From the NCBI GenBank assembly GCA_011799875.1, contig CM022297.1:70382663-70446662 (forward strand): a stretch of DNA of 64,000 nt. The letters are read 5' to 3'. Source of the stretch: Thinopyrum elongatum. Its lineage: Eukaryota > Streptophyta > Magnoliopsida > Poales > Poaceae. The position numbers and the translations under genes were made by a program. Below the pieces are notes generated by a model that was not told the origin of the DNA, did no database searches, and worked only from the letters and a program-made list of their open reading frames with translations. Shown here in pieces: positions 30,351 to 41,645 of this stretch; the stretch's first letter is position 1, and each line of letters opens with the position of its first letter.

Positions 30351-32191
30351 ATGGCCGGCGACGAAACTAGCGGCGGATCCGGTTAAGAATCCGACGGGTC
30401 GAACATCGACATGGAGGAGCTGTCCTTCCACATCACATTGCAGAGGTGTAGGATCGAAAGTAGGTCTAGAGGGGGGTGATTAGACTACTTGACCAAATAA
30501 AAATCTAACCTTTTCCCAATTTTAATTGTTGGCAGATTTTAGCAACTAGTACAAGTCAAGCAATCAACCTACACATGCAATTCTAAGAGTGTAGCAGCGG
30601 AAAGTAAAACATTGCATATGAAGGTAAAGAGAAGGGTTTGGAGAAGGCAAATGCAATGTAGACACGGAGATTTTTGGCGTGGTTCCGAGGGTGGTGCTAT
30701 CATACATCCACGTTGATGTAGACTTCAACCCACGAAGGGTAACGGTTGCGCGAGTCCACGGAGGGCTCCACCCACGAAGGGTCCACGAAAAAGCAACCTT
30801 GTCTATCCCACCATGGCCATCGCCCACGAAGGTCTTGCCTCACTCGGGTAGATCTTCACGAAGTAGGTGATCTCCTTGCCCTTACAAACTTCTTGGTTAA
30901 ACTCCACAATCTTGTCGGAGGCTCCCAAGCGACACCTAACCAATCTAGGAGACACAACTCTCCAAAAGGTAATAAATGGTGTGTTGATGATGAACTCCTT
31001 GCTCTTGTGCTTCAAATGATAGTCTCCCCAACACTCAACTCTCTCTCATAGATTTGGATATGGTGGAAAGATGATTTGAGTGGAAAGCAACTTGGGGAAG
31101 GCTAGAGATCAACATTCTTGTGGTAGGATTGGAATATCTTGGTCTCAACACATGAGTAGGTGGTTCTCTCTCAGAAAATGAGTAGTGGAAGTGTAGGCAT
31201 GTTCTGATGGCTCTCTCTCAAATGGAGATGGGGGTGGAGGGGTATATATAGCCTCCACACAAAATCCAACCGTTACACACATTTGACCCAACTCGGTCAG
31301 ACCGAATAGAAGAACTCAGCGAGACCGATTCAGTTCAAAATGTGAACGTTAGGAATCTCGGTGGGACCGACTGGAACAACTCGGTGGGACCGATGTGCTA
31401 GGGCTAGGGCAAAACCTCATCTCGGTGAAGCCGATTGCTTCAACTCGGTGAGATCAATTTCAGCAAAGAGCAAACAGAGAGTTGGTCAAGCAAACTCGGT
31501 GGGACCGATTGCATATTTCGGTGGGACCGAAATAATTGCAACAGGCAACAGAGAGTTTGCAGGGCCATCTTGGTGAGACCGAGATCCGTATCGGTGTAAC
31601 CGAATTGCTAGGGTTTCTGGCAGTGGCTATGTCAACTGAACTCGGTGGCACCGGATGGAGCATTTCGGTGGGGCCGAGTTTGACTTTGAGTTTTGGACAT
31701 ATTTGGAAGAGAAAGTGGCTGAGGGTTTTGGAGCAATATCACTAAGCACTTTGAGCAAGTAGACCATTAAGCAACACCTCATCCCCTTTTAATAGTATTG
31801 GCTTTCCTATGGACTCAATGTGATCTTGGATCACTAAAATATAAATGAAGAGTCTTGAGCTTTTGCCAATCTTTGTCCTTAGAATTTTGAGGGGTCCACA
31901 TCTCTAGTCCATGCCATGCCAATCATTGAACTTTTTGAAATATTAAACTTGAATGGATATTAGTTCAATGAGCTATATGTTGTTATGAATTACCAAAACC
32001 ACCCGAGGATTAGTTGCACTTTCAGGAGGTCGCTGCTCGAGAAAGGGGGCCCTGGCAGCGGCGAATCTTCTTCCTCAGCGCCCATCGCCCGTCGACGCAG
32101 CGCCGGCGATGTCGCCGGCTCTTCCCGCCCTCCGCGCAGCACCGGCAATTCTGCGCCGCTCCACTCCGGCAGCTCCCTTTCGCTTCGCCAG
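30351..32191 (+). pseudogene. Gene-like ORF inside the Harbinger element, split by the solo LTR
   Basis: ATG at 30351 (MAGDETSGGSG), then TAA at 30384-30386, then continues open (ESDGSNIDMEELSFHIT) to 30446, where the solo LTR begins. Ignoring the LTR and one 5-base target copy, the same frame continues from 32030 (SLLEKGGPGSGESSSSAP) as a Ser/Pro/Arg-rich low-complexity stretch to CAG|GTACGC at 32191/32192, a good splice donor. A later plus-strand ORF at 32346-32564 (MSARHSPSSTPVDPEAALL, LTTEEMDARHLRRKNAMML) may be a following exon. I recognise no domain. The stop codon and the LTR make it a pseudogene. Confidence 0.5.
30447..32024 (-). repeat. Solo LTR of element E's family
   Basis: Begins TGTAGGATCG and ends GCACTTTCA like the element E LTR (5187-17906 without G1), 1578 bases, with no internal region attached. 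The flanks AGAGG (30442-30446) and GGAGG (32025-32029) look like a 5-base target duplication with one substitution. The U3 dyads (31285-31680) and TATA box (31239-31254) are retained. Solo LTRs form by recombination between the two LTRs of one insertion. Confidence 0.85.
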
Positions 32192-32913
32192 GTACGCTGC
32201 CCGCCTCCACCATCCCCTTGTCCGGCAGTGGTACCCGGCCATCGCTGGGTCCTCGTGCCCGCGCCGAGGCCGACGTGCACGCGGACGCCCGAGTCCGAGG
32301 CACGTGCAGCCTGGCGCGAGCGGTAGCGGGTGAGGGAGTGGGGGGATGTCGGCCCGCCATTCGCCCTCGAGCACGCCGGTGGATCCCGAGGCCGCACTCC
32401 TCTCGTCGATCCTCCGCCGCTCTCTGACGACGGAGGAGATGGATGCGCGGCACCTCCGCCGGAAGAATGCCATGATGCTTCAACTCGCCATCGAGCATGC
32501 TATCGGGCATGAGTTGCAGCTCAGACTCGGACCTGACGGACGGCTCCACCTCCAGCTCCGATGACGACGCGCCTCCGCATGCTGACGCCTACACGGAGGA
32601 GGGACACAGCCGCGCGGCGACCGAAAGGGGATGGGGCCGGCGAGGAAATGGTGATTTCCTCCGCCCTTCCCCGTTATGTTTATATTTTAACTATGTTTTA
32701 AGTTCATAGTATAGATTTGCCGTTAAACTCCGATGAACTATGCTTCTTTTGTCCGGCGATGTAAAGTTGACCCGATGAACTGCGTGTTGTTGATTGTGTT
32801 ACGTAGCATTGCATGGTTTGTATGGTTTTGAGGGTTCGGATATGAGGGACACAGGTACGTCCGCAGGGCATTTAAGGGCCTGGGTTTGCATCCTACGGTT
32901 GTAGATGCTCTTA

Positions 32914-33108
32914 CGTCTCGTCAGTCTGTCCATGGTGATAAAATCACAGCTTCTCTCCTCCCTCTATCTTTCACTCGCCATCCCATTCCCACCTATCCCT
33001 CCGTCTCATCACCGTATTTCCCTCGCCACCCATCTCACATGGTTTAATTTTGGGTCTACAATTTCAAACGCAGACATACTGTACGTGGCGCTGATTATAC
33101 CATTTAAA
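32914..33108. repeat. Third, diverged copy of PWWP upstream sequence
   Basis: Resembles 25395-25560 and 27028-27195 in order: GTGATAA..A.AGCTTYTCTC, CCATCCC..CCACCTATC, CCGTCTCATCACCG, CCCTC..CATC.CA, GTTTAATTTT, CAAACRCAGAYAT. This is where the PWWP pseudogene's own upstream region should resume once the MITE and Harbinger insertions are ignored. Its right end at 33108 is cut by an Athila-like fragment. Confidence 0.65.
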
Positions 33109-33590
33109 AATTCAGAGGAGGATACCATATCATCATACTACATCACAATCATTTTAATGCATGTTGACACCCAAGATGAATCATTATCCACTCCTAGCTA
33201 CTTAAGCATGGCATGAGCAACTATAATCTCTAATTGTCATTGCAAACATGTTTAATCATAATATGCTGAATCAAGGATACTGAGTTAAACATATTTACAA
33301 AAACAAAAACAAGTTGAGTTCATACCCGCTTTTCTCTGCCACAGTCACTTCATCAAATATCGTCATTATTGCCTTTCACTTGCACGACCAAATGATATGA
33401 AAATAATAATAGTGCAAGAGTGCCATGGACTAAGCCGGAATATGCAACATTTTATTCAGAGGAGAAGACAAAATAATGTGGGCTCCTTGTTAGATCAACA
33501 ATAATGCATACAAGAGCAACTCAACATTTTCATCGTGGTCTTCCCCTTGGTACGACTCAATAAAAAGAAAAGAATTTTAGAGAAACACAC
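33109..33590 (-). mobile_element. Inverted fragment of an Athila-like 3' internal region
   Basis: The reverse complement of 38635-39116 inside element A, with only scattered differences, starting TTCAGAGGAGGATACCAT and ending AGAGAAACACAC directly against A's LTR at 33591. B has the same region at 53605-54090. It is either a remnant of an older element that A entered or a product of A integrating into itself. Confidence 0.7.
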
Positions 33591-35008
33591 TGATACGTCT
33601 CCATCATATCTACTTTTCCTAACGCTTTTACTCTTGTTTTGGACTCTAATTTGCATGATTTGAATGAAACTAATCCGGACTGACGCTGTTTTCAGCAGAA
33701 CTATCATGGTGTTGTTTTTGTGCAGAAATAACAGTTCTCAGATTTGGACGAAACATTTTGGAGATTTATTTCAGAATAAATAAAATTATTGGAACCAAGA
33801 TCCACCGGAGGGGGGGGGGGGGGGCTGGCTGCCCACAAGGCACCAGGGCGCGCCACCCCCCTCAGGCGCACCCTGGTGGGTTGTGGGGCCCTCGGGGCTC
33901 CGCTGACCCTAATTCCAACTCCATAAATACCTATTTTCGGAGAAAAAATAAGAGAGGAAGTTTCATCGCCTTTCATGATACGGAGCCCCCGCCACCTCCT
34001 GTTCTTCATTGTGAGGCCAGATCTGGAGCCCTTTTGGGGCTCAGGAGAGGGGAATCTTTGCTCTTCGTCATCACCAACCCTCCTTCATCACCAATTCCAT
34101 GATGATCCCCACTGGGAGTGAGTAGTTCCTTCGTAGGCTTGCTGGTCGGTGAGGAGTTGGATGAGATTCATCATGTAATCGAGTTAGTTTTGTTAGGGCT
34201 TGATCCCTATTATCCACTATGTTCTGGGGTTGATGTTGCTATGACTTTGCTATGCTTAGTGCTTGTCACTAGGGCCCGAGTGCCATGATTTCAGATCTGA
34301 ACCGTTTATGTTTTCACCATTATATCTATGTTCTAGATCCTATCTTGCAAGTCATATGCACCTATTACATGTTATGATCCGTAAACCCCAGGGTGACAGT
34401 AATTGGGATACTTTCTGGTGATGACCGTAGTTTGAGGAGTTCATGTATTCACTATGTGTTAATGCTTTGTTCCGGCTCTCTATTAAAAGGAGGCCTTAAT
34501 ATTCCTTAGTTTACTTATGGACCCCGCTGCCACGGGAGGATAGGACAAAAGATGTCATGCAAGTTCTTTTCCATAAGCATGTATGACTATTTACGGAATA
34601 CATGCCTACATTATATTTATGAACTGGAGCTAGTTCTGTATAGCCCTAGGTTATGACTGTTATATGATGAATATTATCCAACGAATTCATCGATCCAATG
34701 CCTACGAATTTTCCACATATTTTTCTTGCTAAGTTACTATTGTTATTGCTACTGTTACAACTGCTACAAAACTGCTACTGTTGTTACCGTTACCACTACT
34801 ACTGTTAACACTGCTATCAAAACTATCATACTACTGTGCTACTGATCATCTTGCTGCAGATATTTAATCTCCATCTGTGGTTGAATTGACAACTCAACTA
34901 CTAATACTTACAAATATTCTTTGGCTCCCCTTCTGTCGAATCTATAAATTTGGGTTGAACACTCTACCCTCGAAAACTGTTGCAATCCCCTATACTTGTG
35001 GGTTATCA
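33591..35008 (+). repeat. 5' LTR of element A
   Basis: TGATACGTCTCC...GGGTTATCA, 1418 bases; homologous to the LTRs of B and to 60694-61628. Contains G15 (33810-33824) in a stretch where related LTRs have GGCGCGCC-rich sequence, and a trinucleotide-rich tract (CTACTG-type, 34740-34850) near its end. Confidence 0.85.
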
Positions 35009-35019
35009 AGACCTTTTTC

Positions 35020-35037
35020 TGGCGCCGTTGCCGGGGA
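35020..35037 (+). other. Primer binding site of element A
   Basis: TGGCGCCGTTGCCGGGGA eleven bases after the LTR end, the PBS sequence typical of Athila-like Gypsy elements. B has the same sequence on the minus strand at 59128-59145. Confidence 0.8.
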
Positions 35038-35085
35038 GCATAGCTATATTTGTTGAGTCACTTGGGATTATATCTATTTATCACT

Positions 35086-36343
35086 ATGAAGAATTTGAAA
35101 GATACAAGAACCAAGATCGTTCCCTCTAAGACGAGGGGAGGGAAGGATTTGCCATCACACTCTACACTTGATTCACCTTCTGTTTTGACTAGACTTGCAA
35201 CACCACCACATGCTATTAATCCTGATATGTCGCAAGTCATTGATGATGCTACTTATGCTATGAATGATGCTTATGTAGCAACTAGAGGAGGCAAAATGAC
35301 TCAGGAACCACTTGATCCTAAGGGACACCCTAAAAGAATTGAACAAGATTCTCATAGAGTTAATGGTGATGCACCAATCCTCCTAAAAAGAAAAAGAAAA
35401 AGAAAAAGAAAAATGATAGCACTTTGCATACCTCTAGTGAACCTGAAATTGAAAAACCTCCTAAAAATAACAATGATGTCCCTATCTCAGATGCTGAAAC
35501 TCAATCTGGTAGTGAACATTCACCTAGCGATAATGAAACTGAAAATGATGATGTTCATGAAGACACTCAACCAGATAATGATGTTGAGATAGACCCTGCT
35601 GTTGATCTTGATAACCCACAACCTAAAAATAAACGTTATGATAAGAGATTCTTTGTTGCTAGAAAACATGGTAAAGAAAGAGAACCATGGGTTCAGAAAC
35701 CCATGCCCTTTCCACCTAAACCATCCAAGAAAAAGGATGATGAAGAGTTTGAACTGAAATGCTTAGGCCAGTCTTTTTGCGCACTCGTTTGACTGATATT
35801 TTAAAGATGGCCCCGTATGCAAAATACATGAAAGAAATTGTCACTAATAAAAGAAAAATACCTGAAGCTGAAATCTCCACCTTGCTTGCTAATTATTCTT
35901 TTAAGGATGGAGTATGTAAAAAACTTGGAGATCCAGGAATACCAACTATACCTTGCTCCATCAAAAGAAATTATGTCAAAACTGCTTTGTGTGATTTAGG
36001 AGCTGGTGTTAGTGTTATGCCTTTCTCTTTATATAAAAGACTTGATTTGAATAAAATCACACCTACCGAAATATCTTTGCAAATGGCTGACAAATCAACT
36101 GCCATACCTATCGGTATTTGTGAGGATGTGCCCGTTGTTGTTGCAAATGTTACCATCTTAATAGACTTTATTATACTTGAGATGCCCGAGGACGACAACA
36201 TGTCGATTATCCTTGGTAGACCTTTTTTGAATACTGCAGGGGCTGTGATTGATTGCAACAAAAGCAAAGTCACTTTTCATATCAGTGGTAATGAGCATAC
36301 GGTGCATTTTCCAAAGAAACAATTCCAAAGTCAATGGTATTAA
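35086..36343 (+). pseudogene. gag: Gag-protease of element A, internally deleted and frameshifted
   Basis: Starts MKNLKDTRTKIVPSKTRGGK and matches B's gag for about 63 residues. It then jumps at about 35275 from MNDAY to a TRGGKMTQEPL segment that in B lies about 1.4 kb further on; the capsid core is therefore missing. A Lys/Arg simple run (35390-35415) carries a frameshift. The next frame (35424-35792) gives the Glu/Asp-rich linker and KRYDKRFFVARKHGKEREPW. Another shift near 35755 leads to the last frame, with the retropepsin-like segment TALCDLGAGVSVMPFSLY (Asp present) and the C-terminus VHFPKKQ. Only the protease-like part is well preserved. No pol frame follows. Confidence 0.75.
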
Positions 36344-37306
36344 TGTTATTGAGAAATCTCTGACACTCACTATTGGAAGTTTTCAACTACCTCTATCTAC
36401 TGCCAAAAAGAAATATGACATACTTATTGTTGGGGATATGCACATTCCCGTTGAGGTAACTTAGTGTTTTACGAAAGTTCTTCGGTTTCATGCCAATCGA
36501 AAATGGTTGTTAATAAGACTTGATCAACCTTATTAATGGATCATTTTTGAGAGGTATGTGGTCAATGAATTTAGTAGGCACAACCTTCTGTCCCTACCTT
36601 TTGTTTTCTGTTTTTCTTAGTTAAATAAAATAAAATATCATGTTTACCCTGTTTTCTGAGTTGTCCGTGCAATAAAAAATAACCCAAAAATAAAAGTTCT
36701 CAGTATGCCCTGAAAATTTAACACAATTTTTTCTGAATACTTGAGAATTTCTGACACAAATAACATCAGAGGGGGTGCCCCTGGTGCCAACAAGACACAG
36801 GGCGCGCCAGCCACCCCAGGCGCGCCCTGATGGGTGGTGGGCCCCATGTGGTCTCTCTTACCTACTTCTTTAGCCCATGTCATCTCCTACCTCAGAAAAA
36901 AATCACCATAGCTCTCTCTCTCTCTCTCTCTCGTATTCTTGCTCCCAAACCCGTAGATTTTCATCTCTTTGCTCGAAGCTCCATTTTCGAAACTGTTTTG
37001 GGGGATTGCTACTTGGTATGTGACTCCTCCATCGCTCCAATTAGTTTTTGTTTTAGTGGTTTATATTTTGAATAATTAGGTACTCTTGGTGCTACTATAA
37101 AGGGGCTTACATGTTGAATTCTTAGAGTTCTAAGTAGTTTGAATGCTTAATATGGCTTCTAGGCATCCTTGTGAGTAGTTGCTATCAATCTTGAGAAGTT
37201 TCGTTGACAAAAATTTTGTGACCCAAAAATTTCAGAAATTGTTCGCAAATAAAAATGCAATTCTTTAAGAGCTCTTCGAGGAGGGGGCCCTTGGAAGCAT
37301 CGTCAA
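36344..37306 (+). other. Element A spacer between gag-protease and the second ORF
   Basis: No coding region. Contains a (CT)n microsatellite at about 36909-36931, a GC-rich block with GGCGCGCC-like sequence (36800-36830), and a leader-like stretch with a possible splice donor TTG|GTATGTG near 37017. In B the corresponding stretch is 55528-56455. It may hold the promoter or an intron for the second ORF. Confidence 0.4.
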
Positions 37307-38384
37307 GTGGAAGATCGGTTCGACAATCTTATGTTGAACCAAGTGCAAGCTCGACGTGGGACGCCGACACCAAATCGTGCCTATGGCCGTGTAACGAGTG
37401 AGGTTGGTGCAGGTATCAAGGAAGAATTTGAGAAATATGTTCACAACACCGAGCTCGCTCCCTTCATCAAAGATAAGTGCATACAACATCTCAACCTCAC
37501 AGAGATGTTTACTAAGTAATTCAAATTTTATCCTCGTGAGTTTCATTTAGTCTTTATAATAATGCTTACTCCATGCCTCTAGAAGCCTTCTGTGTTGCAT
37601 GTAAAATTCTATATTGGGGTTCGCTAGACGAACCACCAAAATCTGAGTACGAGTCATTTTTGAGTAGTCTTTGTTACGGCGAGGATAGAGGAGTGACACA
37701 AGGTAGAATAAAAAGTTTTCATTTTCCATCAATTCATTACTTTGCACTCTTTAATGGCAAATGCATCATGGGCAAGCAAGATTGCAGTACACTTTGTGCC
37801 CAGATTTGAGTCCCATACACACTGCTCTGATAGGAATTAAATGTTATAATCTTGGAGCGATTGTTGCACGGAGATTGCAACACAATGCTGTTAGTGGTCA
37901 CTTTTATGGTAGGATTTATGCTTCCCGTGTAGCTAAAGATCTGGGTGTGTCACATTGGCCTAATGACCCCATTCTGCCTACCCACTACTTAGACTTTGAG
38001 GCCATGAAGCGCCATAAGTTCCTTAAGGGCACAATCACTAATTATACTTACAACTTGAGGTTCAATAAACATACCGTTGTACCCGTTGTTTTGCCTGCAC
38101 CTGCTCTCTTTGATTATCACAGAAAAGGAAGATATTACGTTCTTGAGAGTGAGGCCCGTGAGTACAACGCGGTGGTCGAGGCTGCCAGACGGGCTGAGGA
38201 GGCTGCCAAGAGCCTCCGTGAGCTATCACTCAGATTATTATCCAGGCCGCGGGTGGTGATTACCAAGCTAGGCCAAAAGCCTAAGCTTGGGGGAGTACGT
38301 GTTTCCACCGACATTATATTCATGTTCACATATTTCATTCCATTTGTCGGTGTCCACACTTTTTCATTGTATTATCCATGCTAG
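37307..38384 (+). pseudogene. Second ORF of element A (Athila-like, unknown function), broken
   Basis: Three frames together give a protein-like sequence: MEDRFDNLMLNQVQARRG to LTEMFTK (37307-37519), then MPLEAFCVACKILYWGSLDE (37573-37809), then from about 37761 HTALIGIKCYNLGAIVARRL, DFEAMKRHKFLKGTI, LPAPALFDYH and GRYYVLESEAREY to the stop at 38384. B has the homologous region at 54444-55527 (SLGAIVARRLHTN, LPAPSLFN, YIIMPEDIYAY). Both copies occupy the place of pol. I do not recognise a catalytic motif. It is usually annotated as an uncharacterised transposon protein. Frameshifts near 37520 and 37780 mark it as decayed. Confidence 0.65.
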
Positions 38385-40245
38385 ATTTATTTTCTTGCTT
38401 TCTTCTTGTGTGTTTGAAAAACTTTGAGAAAACCCAAAAATATTTCTTGCTTCTTTTAGGTTTTTCTTTCTAGTTTAAATTAGTTGTAGTATTAAAAGAA
38501 ATCCCAAAAAGATTTCTCGATTCTTCTTTTGCTTGTTGGGAGCTTTCCCATGTAAATAGTTTTTCTCGTTTTTGTTTTTCCTTCTTTAATTTGCTTTATT
38601 CAAGAAAACTAAAAACTCCAAAAATATTTCAGTGTGTTTCTCTGAAATTCTTTTCTTTTTATTGAGTCGTACCAAGGAGAAGACCACGATGAAAATGTTG
38701 AGTGGCTCTCATATGCATTACTGTTGATCTAAGAAAGAGCCCAAATTACCTTGTCTTCTCCTTTTGAATAAAATGCTTGCAGATTCAGCTTAGTCCACGA
38801 CATTCTTGCACTATTATTATTTTCATATCATTCGGTCATGCAAGTGAAAGGAAATAATGACGATATTTGATGAAGTGACTGTGGCAGAGAGAAGCGGGTA
38901 TGAACTCAACTTGTTTTTGTTTTTGTAAATATGTTTAACTCAGTATCCATGATTCAACATATTATGATCAAACATGTTTGCAATGACAATTAGAGATTAT
39001 AGTTGCTCATGCCATGCTTAAGTAGCTAGGAGTGGATAATGATTTATCTTGGGTGTCAACATGCATTAAAATGATTGTGATGTAGTATGATGATATGGTA
39101 TCCTCCTCTGAATGTTTCAAGTGGCTTGACTTGGCACATGTTCACACATGTAGTTGAATCAAAACCAACATAGCCTCTACGATATTTATATTCATGGTGT
39201 TCATATCCTACTCATGCTAGTATTCAATGTTGATTATTCATAAAGCATGTTCATGACCGTTTTTGCTCTCTAGCTGGCCGCTTCTCAACCTATTTGCTAG
39301 CCTTCGCTTGTACTAAGCGGGAATACTGCTTGTGCATCAAAATCCTTAAACCAAAGTTATTCCAGATGAGTCCACTATATCTACCTATATGCGATATTAC
39401 CCTGCCATTCCAAGTAAATTTGCATGTGCCACCTCTAAATTTTCAAATGAACATCTGTTTTGTGTGCCTGGACCGCTCATGGAGCGACAGGGGCGGTCGA
39501 TATTCTCCATGCTAAGCGGGTTATTCTCATGATGAGTGTTTATTCACTCGTCCTTGCACGAGAGGGGCGGTAATAGGGATGCCCAGTCCCGAAATAAAAA
39601 ATTGCAAATAATTAAACAAAACTCCCCCAGGATTGTTGTTGGTATGGACGGTACCCGTGGATTCGGCTAGCCATGGATTGTGTTTGTTGGTGGAGGGGGA
39701 GTAAACCTTTACTGTTACCGCTTGGGAACTGCCGCTAATGTGTTTAGTATGGAAGATATTGATAACTCTTGGTTGTAACATTGACAGGAAGGGTGCACCT
39801 CCCAAAATTATATTTATCTCTGATTTAAGCTTTGAGCTCTGGCACCTTTGCAAATTTCTGCTTCCCTCTGCGAAGGGACTATCTATTTAATTTTATGTTG
39901 AGTCATCACCTTCTCAAACAAGCTCCAGACCTGAGAGCACTATTGTCATCCTCATGCATTGTGTATACTTAATGTTGAATGCATCATGACTGGATCTTTT
40001 CTACCAGGAATAACAATGTTTAGTCGGTGCTTAAACTTTGGAGGTGCTCTGCATTTATGTTTTGCGGTCTCAGAAAGGGCTAGCGAGATACCACTGTTGT
40101 CATATTGTATCATGATTGTTTTGACAAAGTGTTGGCATTTGAGATATCTTATTATTGCTCGCTAGTTGATTATGCCATTGATATGAGTTAATATAATTTC
40201 TAAGAGTTATTGTTGACATGGTTAGTCATGATCTTTTCTGAAAAC
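38385..40245 (+). other. Element A 3' non-coding region (before B)
   Basis: Long A/T-rich tract without a supported ORF; homologous, in reverse, to B's 41646-42632 and 53307-54443. The piece 38635-39116 is repeated inverted at 33109-33590. The direct repeat AAAAC at 40241-40245 is the left target duplication of B. Confidence 0.6.
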
Positions 40246-41645
40246 TGATAACCCACAAGTATATATAGGGGATCGCAACAATTTTTGACGGTAGAGTATT
40301 CAACCCAAATTTATTGATTCGACACAAGGGGAGCCAAAGAATATTCATGAGTATTAGCAGTTGAGTTGTCAATTCAACCACACATGGAAGACTTAATATC
40401 TGCAGCAAAGTATTTAGTAGCAAAGTAGTTTGGAAGCAACGGTAACAGTGGCAATAGTAACAGTAGTAGTTTGTAGTGATTGTAACAACAATAACAACGA
40501 AAGTAACTTAGCAAAGATCAATATGTGAAAAGCTCAAAGGCATTGGATCAGCGATGGATAATTGTGTTGGATAATATTCATCATGTAGCAGTCATAACCT
40601 CGGGTGACACAGAACTAGCTCCAATTCATCAATGTAATGTAGGCATGTATTCCGTATATAGTCATACGTGCTTATGGAAATGAACTTGCATGGCATCTTT
40701 TGTCCTACCCTCCCGTGGTAGCGGGGTCCATAAGGAAACTCAGGGATATTAAGGCCTCCTTTTAATAGAGAACCGGAACAAAGCATTAGCACTTAGTGAA
40801 TACATGAACTCCTCAAACTACGGTAATCACCGGAAAGAATCCCAATTATTGTCACCTTGGGGTATGCGGATCATAACACGTAATAGGTGTCTACAACTTG
40901 CAAGGTAGGATCAAGAACACACATATATTTATGAAAACATAATAGGTTCAGATCTGAAATCATGGCACTCGGGCCCTAGTGACAAGCATTAAGCATAGCA
41001 AAGTCATAGCAACATCAATCTCAGAACATAGTGGATACTAGGGATCAAACCCTAACAAAACTAACTCATACATGATAAATCTGATCCAACCCATCACCGT
41101 CCAGCAAGGCTACGATGGAATTACTCATGCATGGCGGTGAGCATCATGAAATTGGTGATGGAGGAAGGTTGGTGATGATGATGGCGACGAATCCCCCTCT
41201 CCGGAGCCCCGAACGGACTCCAGACCAGCCCTCCCGATGAAGAACTGGAGGCGGCGACGGCTCCATATCATAAAACATGATGACTCCTTCTCTCTGATTT
41301 TTTCCTCCCCGAATAGGTACTTATAGAGTTGGAGTTAGGGTCGGAGGAGGTCCAGGGGGCCCACAAGCCTGCTAGGCGCGCCCCAGGGGGGCGCCCCCAG
41401 GGCTTGTGGCCACTGGGTGGACCCCCTCTGGTTAATTCTTGTGCCAGTATTTTTTATATATTCCACAAAAATTCTACGTAAATTTTCAGGTCAATCCGAG
41501 AACTTTGATTTCTACACAAAAATAACACCATGGCAATTCTGCTGAAAACAACGTCAGTCGGGTTGGTTCCATCCAAATCATGCAAATTAGAGTCCAAAAC
41601 AAGGGCAAAAGAGTTTGGAAAAGTAGATACGATGGAGACGTATCA
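40246..41645 (-). repeat. 3' LTR of element B
   Basis: 1400 bases, starting TGATAACCC and ending GACGTATCA on the plus strand; directly repeated at 59157-60564. It lacks the long G run of the other LTR and shows only a shorter GGCGCGCC-type block (41375-41395). Confidence 0.85.

Larger units (their letters stand above)
30035..32910 (+). mobile_element. PIF/Harbinger-type DNA transposon, interrupted by a solo LTR
   Basis: Perfect 15-base TIRs GAGCATCTACAACCG (30035-30049) and CGGTTGTAGATGCTC (32896-32910), flanked by TTA on both sides (30032-30034 and 32911-32913), the target preference of PIF/Harbinger. Without the solo LTR and its TSD the element is about 1.29 kb, with a short gene-like ORF but no recognisable DDE transposase, so it is non-autonomous. 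It inserted upstream of the PWWP pseudogene; flanking sequence at 32914-33108 resembles the PWWP upstream region. Confidence 0.8.
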
